Source: Clavelina lepadiformis (lineage: Eukaryota; Chordata; Ascidiacea; Aplousobranchia; Clavelinidae). From it: a stretch of 64,000 nt of DNA. The notes under the pieces are model-generated. The model did not search any database, had not been told where the DNA came from, and saw only the letters and a program-made list of their open reading frames with translations. A program made the translations under genes and the position numbers. How positions within the stretch are numbered: position 1 is the stretch's first letter; every line of letters begins with the position of its first letter. Location of the stretch: contig NC_135244.1 in the NCBI RefSeq assembly GCF_947623445.1, forward strand, positions 1,178,001 to 1,242,000, given 5' to 3'. Shown here one piece after another: positions 34,700-46,765 of the stretch.

Positions 34700-36355
34700 T
34701 TTTATGTTTTGGGTCAAGAACTCAAGATGTCAGGGGAAATTTTTGTTGTTCATACAAGCAGCTATTCCTAAATTTCCATATTTGGTGTCTAGTTGTTGTT
34801 ATAATTTCCGTTAGAATTTTGTCCTGTCTTTCGTATCCTATGTCATTTAGTGGATACGACAATAAGTTGCAATTTAGGATGGTTTTAACAAATTTTTGCA
34901 TTTGGCGCCATTGGACCAATTTTGCAACTAGTATCGGTGTTAGGTGCGTAGGTTCCCACGTTTATGTGGTAGGGTAGAATGTTCCAAACGCATCGGTAAT
35001 CAAAAGTTCTTAAATAGCTGGGCAATGAAAGCAAGTAGACTCTTTTCGATTGATTAATCATGTTGCTGCTATCTGTTTCTTTTCTCCTATTATGCGGTCA
35101 TATGCTTTCCCTATTTTACCACCGGCCAACTCATTTGTTTGGAAGTGATATTTCTTTATAATTTCGATTATGCTTTCATAAAAAGGTGAACGTTTTTGCG
35201 CGTGTGGCAGGTTGTTTAGTCTTATTACTCCCAGAATGTCTGACATCGCATGGCCAATTTGATATTCTACATAGCAGTCATGCGTAGAGAGAGGTTCGTT
35301 AAATATCCTTGCGCGGCGGTAATTCTTTATTGCTCTTACATACATAAGGTAAGCGTATATTTCGAAATTGGGGATTCTGTGTCCTCCCTGAAGCTTCGGT
35401 TGCTGCAGTTCGTTTATCGTTATATAAGTGTTATTGCCAACAACTTTCTTGTTATTTGGTTGTTTATTATTGTTTTTTCCGATCGTGAGGCGGGGTACAT
35501 TTGGGCCGCAAAATTGGTTATTGGCAGAAGTATAGCTTTTATGAGGGTCTCCTTGGCGCCGTACGTGGCATACGTTTGGTTAATGTTTATTATTTCCTCT
35601 TTAATTCTTTTTGCGGTTTTTTCCAGTATTGTGGTACATTTGTGTTACCTATTTTTGCGCCCAGCAGGTCAAGTGATTTAACATTCCATTCTATTTCCGT
35701 AAGGGGGTAAGTTGGTATGGCGCCGATTATTATCGTTAAGTCTCGCGTTGTTTGTTTATTTATAAATGTAGGCCTGATGCCGCAGCAAAATTTTGGACAA
35801 GCGCCTGGGTCGCATCGACTGAGTGGTGGTCTTTAAGTGTCAGCGTAATGTCGTTGGCATTACAGACGTTTTTTTATTTCTCGTCTGCCGCTTAATTGAA
35901 AACCTTTAACTTCGCTTTTAGACTTTATTTTAGCAATCAGTGGTTCGGTTGCGATTAAAAAAAAAATAGGCTCAAAGAGTCTCCTTGTCTGAACCCAAAT
36001 TTTAGTTCAAAAGCCGGCGACTAGAAACCATTTACCATTACATTGATTGAACAATTTGTACACATGTTTTTTACTACTTGTAAGAAACTACTTGGGAAAC
36101 TCATTTGGCCTAAAACTTTTAAAAGCCATCTGTGACCAATGGAATTAAAAGCCTTCTTAAAATCTAGTGAGACTAGGTGGCCCTTTTGTCCTTTATCTAG
36201 GTTGTGGTCATAGATATCTCTTAACAGCACCGTTGCGTCGCCAATGTTCTTTCCTGTGGTGGCAAATTGGGTTTTGTCAATTTAAAAGTGGTAAAAGTTC
36301 CTTTATTCTGTTGGCCCGAATTTTGGTGTAGATTTGTAATCTACATTCACAAGTG
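34700..36355 (-). mobile_element. L1/Tx1-like LINE remnant with reverse transcriptase
   Basis: Minus-strand 36230-36021 encodes RT motif A (GHLVSLDFKKAFNSIGHRW) and a following VVKNM...VMVNGF segment. Upstream of 35880 the frame FRQGDSLSLFFFLIATEPLI gives motif B. The catalytic YADD is replaced by NAND after a frame change, so the enzyme is dead. Further downstream come LGAKIGNTNVPQYWKKPQKE, the fragment at 35345-35058 (LAGGKIGKAYDRIIGEK) and the end fragment at 34919-34722 (HQIWKFRNSCLYEQQKF). The element is 5'-truncated where the second piggyBac begins. The Tx1-like assignment is by motif resemblance. Confidence 0.7.
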
Positions 36356-36363
36356 TAGTTATT

Positions 36364-38924
36364 TTACACTAGAACGGCCGGAAATCAAGTTTACCTCCAA
36401 CAGCCGGTAGTGTCGAAAACGACACTATCCTAAAAATGTAATTTTTGACTAAATTTAGTGAAAAATTTAAAACTAAATACTTCCGTAATGAGTTTAGGAT
36501 GTATTTTGCTTGTTCAATTGAAACAAAAACTAACATAGCTACAGCAAGTCGATCTTGTATGACGTTGCACAGATTTGTAAGGAACGAAAAAAAACAACAT
36601 TTATGATTTAAAAAAAATATCAAACGCTATGCTGATGGTAGGTATCTTAACAAAACGTTAACTATTGTAGATAAAGGTGATATGATTCCTACACACAATA
36701 TGATAATTCTTTAGAGTTTACAGCAGGACCCATGTTGATCAATTTACGTCGTGCAGTTTTTGCATTCTGTATGCTTCCAGTCGCCGTTACCACGCACTCC
36801 GCAAGTTGGCAGATTGCTGCAGTGACTGCAAACTGTAACTTACCTCGTCTCGCACATTTCCTTCGCTTTCCAGATGGTCTTTTGTGTGCTGGGTTAACTT
36901 CTCTCTGGACCACTTGCTTCCGCTTCACCACGTAAGCATCCCTCAACCCCTCAATAAGCTGGAGTATGAAGCTTCGTCGGCTGATGTTGCTACCGGAACT
37001 TTTTCGGTACAGAATCCAGGAAATTTAGCTCTACTATGTCCAGTACGTTTGCCCAAACAGCCAAATGCCATAGTCTACTTGCTGCATACGTTGTGTATTT
37101 TCTTGCCATTTGGTCGAAAACGTCCACGCCTACCTTGTTTTGGTTGTAGAATTGTATAACTGTAGGTTTCTTTTTTTCTGTTGCATCAGTGCTTGGGCTG
37201 TTGTGCATTGTCGATAAAAGGTTAACATTTTTCTTTTGTTTGCACTGGAAATTCACAAGCAAACAGTTTTTCGGTAAATTGTTGAAGAACTTGCTAGAAA
37301 ACTTTTATTCTTCTCCTCTGGTTATCTCTTTGGGAAGTCCTTTGCTGTTAGGTCGAACTGTTCCTACAATTGTCATATTTCTTCGGCTTAGCAAAACAGC
37401 AAGATGCACACTAGCAAAAAAAGTTATCTGTTGTGATGTTGCATCCGCCATTTCTATCCAAGTTGCTGGTAAGTCTCATCACAACATCTTCGACAAGAGG
37501 TCTGCCATTTCGCTGATCTTTTTCCAGAGCGCCGAGGTATGGCAAGATATTACAAACATATTTGGAGCTCACCTCAGCTAGTACCCAAAATTTTATCCCA
37601 AATTAGTCCGGTTTGTTTGGCATGAAAACAATGAAAGGACATCTGTTCTTCATCGGAAACAACTGCTCATCCACTGTTAAACTCCAATCCGGCCTGTAGT
37701 TTCTTATGCAATTAGAGACCAATGCTTCCATAAGCTCACGAATGTGTATAGATTTATCGGCCAACAATCTCTGACTTCGGAAATCTTTGTTATCAAATCT
37801 AATATATCTTTTCCTATGTCAGCTCTTGACATAGTTTCCCTGAAGATAGGAGGGCCGTATATTTCACTCCAGAAAAAGTCAACAGAATGGCTTTTACCGT
37901 AAATCCCTCTTGCGTACTGTAAGGAAATGAAGGCCTCCAGCTTTTCCATTGGTAAAAGGAAGTTGGGCTCATTTTTGGTAGCTTCTCTTACTGTAAGTGT
38001 TTTTATGGGGATCAAAATAGTGTTGTCAACAAACAATTTCCTGCAATTGTAAGAGCTACTGGAAGCGAACACGTGGATTGACACCTGGTCTCACCCGCAC
38101 TAAGTTTGCAGGATTTAAACGCAATGTTCTTGCACACAACAAAGAGGTCCACATTGCTCCAATTCTATCTGTATATTGAACCGAAGATGAGCTTCCACCA
38201 TCACTGTGATGGTCTGAAGAACTGCCAGCATCATACAAATCATCGTCACCTGAAGTGTCACTGTCACATACTTGAAAAACTTCATCTGGCATATCTTCTG
38301 GATCATCAGACTCATCAATGTCAGAATCTTCATGAAGGATTGTTACGGCTTCCGCCGCTGTGTACCTAACCCTAAATTTGTGTGATGACATCTTTATCTA
38401 AAAGTTATCTAAACTAATTGTAAATCTGCATATGAAAATATTCATTAATATCGTAAAATAGTTTTTTGCTTGTTGCCTGCAGTTTGTTGCCTACTGTACA
38501 GATTGTAACCTAGCTCTGCTAATAGCGTATGAAATAAAAAAAAACTATTACTGGATGTTTTTATTTTTAATTATCCTTTTTATAATATGGCAAACGTATA
38601 ATGCTCTTATTCTTACTGCTGTAACATAAAATCCATACGTTGCGCAAAAACTGCCGTGTGCATTTCACAGTTAGTTTTCACTGCAAAACAAAGAAATTTT
38701 GAATTGTGCAAACGTACACCGACAAAGTACGTGTATGATGATCGAAAAGATAAAAATTAGGGTAATCTCAGGTATATGATAGTTGCAAGTGCAAACGCGC
38801 GATGTAATAAGATGTTGTACCTATAAGATGTTGATGAATAAGAATAAGATGAATACGATGTTGTATCTATTGCACCCCTAAAATCATCTTGGTGTCGATT
38901 TCGACACCTCGGCCGTCAGGAGCA
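36364..38924 (-). mobile_element. piggyBac transposon, nearly full length, inactivated
   Basis: On the minus strand the acidic N-terminus is at 38391-38056 and the domain with LPMEKLEAFISLQYARG and IFRETMSRADI at 38084-37704. The core with TVDEQLFPMKNRCPF, FGIKFWVLAEVSSKYV, TTDNFFASVHLA and IVGTVRPNSKGLP spans about 37700-37290, and KPTVIQFYNQNKVGVDVFDQ lies at about 37170-37110. All three Asp of the piggyBac DDD site (DEQL, TDNFF, GVD) are present. A TAA at 37603-37605, frame changes, and a shifted Cys-rich tail near 36850-36735 (CSHCSNLPTC, then WKHTECKNC) inactivate it. Inverted GTGTCGAAA-CGACAC motifs lie near both ends. Clear TTAA sites were not found. Confidence 0.8.
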
Positions 38925-38936
38925 GCAATCAGATTT

Positions 38937-40300
38937 CTTTGTTACACTTGCAACACTTCTTTGTTCATCTTTTGATATACTCTAGAATATCAAATAGAAA
39001 TTATATTATAGGAAACTTCATTTCAACATGTGCAGAAGTGGCAATTTCTTTCGGGATTCACTTCCCTTAAAAGCGATTTATCTTAAAATCTTCAATGATT
39101 AACATCAAGCAGCCAAGCCAAAACAAATTAATTTTTTCAAGAAACTGTTAAATGCTCCAGTTAACAATATACAAACAATTACACAACCATCAGAACGATC
39201 AGACAAAGCAATGGGTTGAATACAAATTAAATAACTGGTTGAGTTAGAAATGTGGATGTGGTTAAAAACATTGTCTTAATTTTTGTCCTGATATATTATA
39301 AAGTTTAAACAAAATTTGTTTATGAAATTGATTCCCTGCGGACATCTAAATGTTGTAAAATGTTTAGAAGTCATAATATTGGCTGATAGATATATTTGAC
39401 AAGTTTGTTTGCATTCTTAAACAAGTTGATGAAACTAAAAATATCAATCACAAGTAACTACAAATGTTGGTATGATACTGAAATATTTGTCGTCAGTCTG
39501 AGGAAAGTTTTGCACGATTTAAACTTGGAAATGATTCCTCACTACTCGAGCCCATGTTACCAAGCTTGTTGTCTGCGTGCATTGTTAAATAGAATTTTAT
39601 GTTTTGCGACTTTTGTGATCCTTCCCGAATTTTTGCATACTTTTTACCTTTACCACATTTCTATTAATTTGTTTTTAAATTTTTTTCAGATATAACATCT
39701 TTATTATGTTAAATGCAACTGTAGAATGATAATAACTAGTGCATATGCACACAATCAATCTTTATGTTTATACGAATTATGTCAATATATATATTACACC
39801 AACTTACATGATGATCAAAAGAACAATTTTAAATTGTCTTCGACTTATCAAGTCTTTGTCAGGTTGTATAAACAAACTTTATTGTAAGTTCGGGTAAAGC
39901 AGTAATCTGATTTCTTTGTTACACTTGCAACACTTCTATGTTCATCTTGTGATATACTCCATGATATCAAATAGAAATTATCTTATAGGAAACGTCACTT
40001 CAACATGTGCAGAAGTGGCAAATTCTTTCGGGATTCATTTTCCTTAAAAGCGATTTATGATAAAATGTTTAACGTTCAATGACATCAAGCCAAACCTACA
40101 CAAATTAACTTTACCAAGAAACTGTTAAATGCTCCAGTTAACAATACACAAAAACTTAAACAAACATGAGGGCGATGAGACAAAGCAATGGGTTGAATAC
40201 AGATTAAATAACTGGTTGAGTTAGAAATGTTGATGTGGTTGGAAACATTGCCTTAATTGTTGCTCTGATATATTATGAAGTTGCAAGTATTATGATCAGG
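38937..40300 (-). repeat. Spacer repeat, two inverted copies in tandem
   Basis: Copies at about 38937-39330 and 39895-40300 are inverted matches of 28480-29255, both starting TCAGATTTCTTTGTTACACTTGCAA-like. Between them (39330-39895) lies sequence matching, inverted, the spacer at 53.6-54.05 kb. No gene is present. Confidence 0.65.
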
Positions 40301-40930
40301 TGGCTTTATATTTGTCAGATATAATTTGATATCTTAAACCAAAACAATATTAATCAGAAAACATCAGTGAATTTTTCTGATAAACAAATATTCTGAGATA
40401 CTTGCGAACACAAAGATTTAAGACCAAAATTATTAATTAATTGACATTTTTAATTGGAATTACAAGATTTTCTATGATTTGCGAACGCACGTCCAAGCAC
40501 AATACCAACAGCAATGAGCATCAGATTGAAATAAAAAAATCGCAGCCTATAGCAGCTTTATGTCAATAGCTAACTGACCGACGTACTTGTGCTTCCTACC
40601 CTTTAATTGTTACAGAGTTGAAATTATTTTCGCAATAAAGTTCATATGCAAATATGTTTTTCGTTTACAGCAGCAATTCGATATGTAGCGCTTGTAAATC
40701 CTTTTTTAAAGAACAATACATATAAAAATGTTGTTTGTATTTTGAGGTGAAACACATTAAAACATTTAGCACGAGCACAAACATTGATAATAAAATCTGA
40801 AAACGTTTCAAATTTAAGTAACATATAGGCTATAATTATTAAAATCAAACGTATATAAAAACAGTTTAAGCAAAACCCATTTATGCATTGGTGTTGCCTT
40901 TAACGTTTTATGGTGGTACGGCATTATATG
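40301..40930 (-). other. Unit C 3' flank
   Basis: Read on the minus strand, the part near 40640-40760 aligns with the 3' flanks of units B and G (TTAATGTGTTTCACCTCAAAATACAAAC). The remainder holds nothing recognised. Confidence 0.45.
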
Positions 40931-43232
40931 TTAACTTGACGCATGGCTGTTTTCTTGCAGAAACCGTACGACATTGCTTACGTCATCAGTGTTACTAAAA
41001 CTCCCACTAGCTGGCGCAGTGTAGTTAATCACGATCTCCGCCTGTTGAGACACCTCAGTGTCGTGTTCATGAGATGTTGATGGTAACACCGAAGAGCTAG
41101 ACGAAGCCTGTTGACCCGACTCGTCAAAAACTTCCTGTTTGTTGCAGGGATTTCTTGCGTTTTCATTCATCTTGACTTTCATTTTATATCGATTATTACT
41201 AAACCACGATTGTACTGTTTCTTCGGTGAGATTGGTCCTGAGTGCAATTTCTTTTTTTCTTCGTCTAGAAAGAGCCGGGTTGAGATTAAATTCTTTTTGG
41301 AGTATTGCTAACTGTTCAGGAGTGAATCGAGTTCTCGATTTTCTCCAGTGTTTCTTTCTTTTTTTTGCTAAAAACAAACGAACGTGTTTTTATGAGGTGA
41401 CTTATTATAAATATGTTAATTATAAGTACTCGACATTTTCGTTGATTGATCACAACGTTTGCTGTTCATTGGTAATGTTTGACCTACACCAAGAGGTGAA
41501 ATGACGTTCCAATAAGTGACGGCATCATTAACTTCACCACAAATAAAACATTCCAGAGAAAGTGAAACCGACAAAGAATCTGAAGAATGTTGTACTTGTG
41601 ATGAAGTCCCCGATGCCGAATTCGGAACCTAACAAAAACCTGACGAATGTTTTAGTTGTGGTGAAATCGCTGAGACTGACGATCCCGTCGAATCTCGTTC
41701 ACTTTGTTCGGACTCGTCAAAAACTTCCCTGTTCTTTTCTGGGCTTGGTGACGTTTTTCTATCAACTGAATCTGATTTTGAGATTGTTCTAAATGACTTC
41801 TGTCGAACAGCTTACCAGGGTTGTTGTTGGTGACCGTGGCTTGATATGAAATAGTGCTGTTTGTGGCTGCCGTCAGAGTTGATGTTTGAACTTCACTAAA
41901 GGAGGAAATGACTTCCTGAAAAAAAAACAAGGTTAGAATTATACTTTGGATTTTACGCACCGCCAACAAGCGGGTCGCAGGTGCAAACATACTTCCTTGT
42001 TTGTGGAAAATGTCGCCGTTGATTTGTGTTATTGGCTCAAAAAAAAAACTGAAAATCTGTACAAGCTTCTGTAGCAGCTGTAACGTTTTACGTTTACTCA
42101 CTACATTGCTTTCAGCGGAAATGATGCTGATAGTCGACGTCAGGCTTAATGAAGAGTTTTGTGATTGTGGTGGGAGCTTTGATGAAGACGATGGTTCCAA
42201 AGATAAACTTGACGAAGCTTGTTGGCTGGTTTCGTCTGAACGTTCGACTTCCTGGTTGCCGAGTGAGCACGACTTTTGCTGCGTGTGGTCCTGTGAAATA
42301 TAATTGTGAAATAATTAGATTACTATATAATATGTGTGTTAAAACAATTGTACCCAAAATAAACTCGCTAACCACAGCTTGATTGACACTTACGCTCTCT
42401 GTTGCTGGTGTTGTATATGGGAATTGATCTGGAGGCAAGTAAGGATTGTGATTCGAAACTCTGCTTACACCGTTGATTACTTCAATGTATGTCACGTCGC
42501 TACCCACATTTCGCAGTGGTGGCATCATTGATGCGTAACGTGGAGCCAATGAAGGGCCTGGCCGAAATGGTATAAGCGATGGAAACACTGACGCCGAAAA
42601 TAGTCCCGGTAAAGAACTTGAAGCTCGGTTGCCGGGTTCCATTGTACTCTCATTTGTCTGGGGATCTGCAGAACACAATCACATTTGAGATTATGTTTCG
42701 TTCTAATATAAAACAAGGATTGAATTTCAATAATATTTCCGTTAAATTACTTGTTACATAACTTACCCATGGGAAAACTTCCAGCTGTATTTTCACTGGC
42801 ATGTCCACTTCTTTCTTCAGATAACAAATTTGTTGGATTTTTTTCTAGTCCCTAGTAAGAAATGTAGTTAAAGCTTCCACTTACCCAGCTAGATCTGCAC
42901 TCATTTACAGCTGTTGTTGTTTCACTACAGGACACGCACGTATAAAGTGAGGTTTTTGTAGAACTACCTGTGCAGATTGTGATACCAATAACGAACTTGA
43001 CGAAGCATGGTCGCTGGGATCGATAGACGGAATGTTTCTGTCTTCAGATGATGAAGTTTTTCCACTAGGTTTGATTTTCGTTTTCTCTGATTAAAACGGT
43101 TAAATGTATTGTTGCTGCCGCTTATGTTTTCACTGTGAATACATTCAGTTGAAACTCGGCTAGGATGGGAAACATCACAACACCAATATGGCATGCAAGA
43201 AAGTAGGCTTAGGCCATCCCATGCTTACCCAT
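40931..43232 (-). CDS. Divergent homeobox unit C, HD2 only, damaged 5' part
   Basis: Minus-strand exons are 43232-43229 (ATG-G), 43086-42767, 42665-42394, 42290-42102, 41915-41816 and 41367-40931. The second exon is 320 nt instead of the 333 nt of B, F and G. It is frameshifted and has an in-frame TAA and a TAG, so normal splicing gives a short product. Skipping it keeps the frame and would give 333 residues. The later exons are intact, including TYIEVINGVSRVSNHNPYLPP. The last exon is HD2: from WRKSRTRFTPEQLAILQKEF to VQSWFSNNRYKMK, with Trp48, Asn51 and Arg53, followed by a Ser-rich tail. HD1 has been deleted: GAAAAACGTCACCAAGCCC follows directly at about 41750, with one or two relics of the 60-bp repeat. 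The CRE/CCAAT promoter block is also missing upstream. It is a probable pseudogene or altered gene. Confidence 0.6.
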
Positions 43233-44280
43233 TTTAGAAGTTGTAAAACAAACACGCCAGCAGCGAAAACATTTTATAATATTAGCATTTTATATGCAGT
43301 GTGATGTGTCGAGCAAATATGGTCAAACTAATCAACATAAACATTCAATCTGTAACAATAATAACAATTAAGTTGATAAGATGGTGGCTGGTCCACATTT
43401 TCCAAGAAAGCTTTACATTTGCTAGCTCCGTATCCTTCTTTACTGCCAATGTAGGAGAAGCATAATAATAAATCTCAAGCAAAAAGCATTCAAAAAAGGA
43501 ACGAAGTATTCGAAAGTGTCAAAACTAACGACACGGGAATGCCTAGTATCTGGAAACGTCTATCCACCAAAACGTCTTTATGGATTATGGCCTCGTCGTG
43601 GAAAGAGAAATGCTTTAACAATGTCTCCACTTTGATGAAGCGCACAATTCTTTGATTTTTGGAAGCTCAAGCCACCGAACTGACAGTAACATTAAACCGA
43701 TTTACACGTATAAATATTCTAACAAAGGTTAGGTGTAAACACTTGGATTATTGGGCACTTTTCAAAGTCTCGAAAAATCAGTAGGTATTAGACATAAGCC
43801 GCTCGTAGCCAACAAGAAAGTTATTTTGATAACTGTCGTAGAATCGTTGATAGATTTGCTGTATTTGAGGTAGCCTACTTGGATTGGCTGGGTGCTGACT
43901 ACGAGCAATGTATGAACGTTGATAGCAGAAGAGTGACAGGGCATAATTTCACCTGCTGCTAAGATTTGAAGCAGAAGTTCGACCGAAGAATTTGGCATCA
44001 AGCTTTAGTTTGCTCATTCTTCATTCGAAAAACCCTCTTTGCTTGAAGCAGAATTCCCAGCAACTTGCATTCCTCCAATAGGCCATTTCAAATATGACAT
44101 TCAGCGCAATAAATGCCGGCCAAGTTTCAAGCAGAATAAAGTTAAAATCTGTTGCTGCTGCAGGTACTGAATGTTAAGCCACACTGTAAAGTGTAAAGGG
44201 TCAAAGCACATGTGAAACCATCTTCCCTGCAACATGTAACAATACAATACAACACAATACAACTACAGTCAAGTCAGCAT
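43233..44280 (-). other. Unit C 5' flank without the core promoter
   Basis: On the minus strand this follows the 5' flank of unit E up to GGGTCAAAGCACATG (about 44200) and then breaks off. The TATA, inverted CCAAT and CRE block that lies further upstream in E, F, G and B is absent. Confidence 0.55.
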
Positions 44281-45110
44281 CGAACACACGTTATAATAAT
44301 AGTACTTGGTATTCAGTGTGATGCGTGCAGCAAATATCACTGAGTCAAATTGTTGAAAGTAAACATTAAATCTGGAACATTAATAACAATTAAGCTAATG
44401 GTTAAATGATGACTGACCAACATTTTCCCAGAAAGCCTTACATTTGTTGTCTCCTTCTCTACAGGGCAATGTAGGAAGAGGATAGAAATATGTTTTATTC
44501 CAACTAAAACCGTGCGTATTGTTCAAAAGTTCGAGCCTATTTTAAATAATTGAGTTTGATAGTTTGACCTGAAATAACCGTTAGAACTAATGATATTGTA
44601 TTATTTCCTTGTTGTAGAAAGGGAAATGCTCAAGAAATATATTAACTTTAAGTGTTTCATAAGATGTCGATGGTAACAACAAAGAGCAAAACGAATCCTA
44701 TTGACCTTTTTCTGACTCTTCGCTTCTGAGCTGTGTGGGGATTATCATCATCTTAAACCACTATGGTAAGACTGGCTCCGAATGCAATGACTTTTTCTAT
44801 GAGCTCATTCTAGAGCTTTCGTAATTTGGAAAGAGCCGGGTTAAGATTAAATTCTCTTTGGAACATTTCTAACTGCTCAGAAGTGAATCGATTTGTCGTT
44901 TTGCCTCCGCGTTGTTTTCTCTTTGTGTTACAAAAATAGGAACTTGTCAATATGAGATGATTTAATAATATAAATATGTTAAAATATTTTTTTGGAAAAC
45001 AATAATACTTGGCATTTTTTAATGACTGTTACTTGACCAAAATGTTTTCGGTTTCTGGCTGTTGTCAGAGTTGATGTTTGATGACAGCATTGTCAAATGT
45101 GACAGTGACT
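44281..45110 (-). pseudogene. Partial 5' flank and decayed HD2 exon of unit E
   Basis: 44281-44640 matches the 5' flank just before the first exon of other units (CAGTCAAGTCAGCATCGAACACA). On the minus strand, 44935-44820 reads as an HD2 start (RFTSEQLEMFQREFNLNPAL) close to that of unit C and then meets a TAG and frame changes. The acidic tail region near 44650-44700 is also recognisable but broken. Confidence 0.55.
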
Positions 45111-46765
45111 TCAAAACAAGTACATTTTCCTAGGCAAATCGAAACCGACTAACCACCTGAAGTATATTATACATGTGGAGCATTCCCTGATGACGAAATT
45201 AGAACCGACTGAAGAATGTTGTAGGCCTACTTGTGTTAAAGTCGCTAATGCTGAAATGGAAACCGACCAAGAACCTGACGAATGTTGTACTTGTAGTGCA
45301 GTCGCCGAGGACGAAATGGAAACCGGGAAAGCACCAAACAAGTGTTGTACTTGCGGTGAAGCTGTTGTTGCCAAAATGGAAACCGACAAAGCACCTGAAA
45401 AATATTGTACTTGCTGTGAAGTCGCTAATGACAAAATGGGAACTGACCAAGCACCTGATGAGTGTCGTACTTGTGGTGAAGACCCTGATGTTGGAATCAG
45501 AACCGGCCAACCACGTGACGAATGTCGTATTTGCGGTGAAGACCCTGATTTCGAAGTCGGAACCGGACAACCATTTGACCAAAGTCGTATTTGCGGTGAA
45601 GACCCTGATTTTGAAGTCGGAACCGGCCAACCACTTGACCATTGTCGTACTTGCGGTGAAGATTCTGATGTCGGAATCAGAACCGGCCAACCACTTGACG
45701 AATGTTGTACTTGCGGTGAAGTCCATGATACAGAAATCGGAACCGACCAATCACATGATGAATGTTGTGCTTGTGATGAAGTTACTGGTACCGATAATCC
45801 GGCCAAAGCTCGTTGCCTTTGTTTGATCTCGTCAAAACTATCCCTATTTTGTTCTTGGCTTGGTGACGTTTCTTCCTCTCCTGGCTTTGTTTCTGATTTT
45901 CTTGTAGGTTTAAACCAATTATTCACTTGCATGTTGGTAAGATTATCATTCATCGCTATTTCCTTTTTGCTTCCCAGCCAAAGGTACTGGTCGTAGTTAA
46001 ACTCGTCTTGTAAAACCTTTGACTGGTGTTCGGAGTGTTCATTTTTTTCTTTCGGCACCTGTTGCCGTTTTTCTGTTAAAAATCGAAAATGTGATTGAGT
46101 TCATAAATAATAAAACTCTTAACATGCTTTCTGTCGAACAGTGGTACCAGTTGTGGTGTTGGTGAATGTAACTCCACCCGAACTTAAGCTGTTTGTGGCT
46201 GACATCAGATTTGATGCTTCACCTTCACCAAGAGGCGGAATGACGTTCTGATAAAGCAAGTTAGAATTATACTTTAGATTTAAACAGCGCTAATAAGCTG
46301 GTTGCATGTGCAAGTATATTTTCATTATTTGTAGATAATGTCGCTGTTGATCTATGGCATTGGCTCGAATAAGAAATATAACTGAAACGTCTGTACAAGC
46401 TGTTGTAACGCTACACGCCTACTCACGACATTTCTGCCAGTGGAGAGAGACGATATCGAGCATGAAGAGTTTTGAGATTGTGGTTGGAGGTTTGGTATAA
46501 CTACCGGTGCAGCTGGTGATACCAATAACGAACTTGACGAAACATGGTTGTTGCTGTGATCGATTGAGGGAGTTTCGCTGTCTTCAGATAATGCCTTTTT
46601 TCCGTTTGGATTGGTTTTCTCTGATAAAAATAGTAAAATATCGTCGAAGCCGCTTATGTTTTCACTATGAATGTATTTAGATGAGACTTGGCTAGGCTGA
46701 TAAATTTTACAAAACGAATATGGCAACAATATAAAGAAGCCTTTTACCATTCCATGCTTACCCAT
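45111..46765 (-). CDS. Divergent homeobox protein with repeat tail, unit E
   Basis: Minus-strand exons are 46765-46762 (ATG-G), 46620-46427, 46247-46148 and 46072-45111. Phases match and give 419 residues. The second exon is a fusion of the start of exon 2 and the end of exon 4 of the other units; an in-frame deletion removed exon 3 with the TYxE/LHHNPY motif. The last exon holds HD1 (EHQSKVLQDEFNYDQYLWLG to MQVNNWFKPTRKSET). Trp48 and Arg53 are kept but Asn51 is Pro, so normal base contact is doubtful. About ten divergent 20-residue repeats follow (for example SSPQVRHSSGAWSVPI), homologous to the long array of unit G. The strand is set by the homeodomain; the opposite strand is also open but only by repeat composition. 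Confidence 0.7.
45181..45830 (-). repeat. Older 60-bp minisatellite within unit E
   Basis: About ten to eleven units of 60 bp with no length change but strong sequence divergence encode the C-terminal repeats of unit E. They correspond in position and phase to the array of unit G, so the repeat predates the duplication of E and G. Confidence 0.8.

Noticed and set aside
36690-36946. A small Arg/Lys-rich protein on the minus strand
   Set aside because: It is the out-of-frame reading of the Cys-rich tail of the second piggyBac transposase; the correct frame is shifted by an indel.
42112-42678. A 188-codon minus-strand frame in unit C
   Set aside because: Only its first part (exon 3) is coding; the rest is read-through of an intron and an out-of-frame exon 4.
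45175-45996. A 273-codon plus-strand Cys-rich open frame
   Set aside because: It is antisense to the homeodomain and repeat exon of unit E and is explained by repeat composition.
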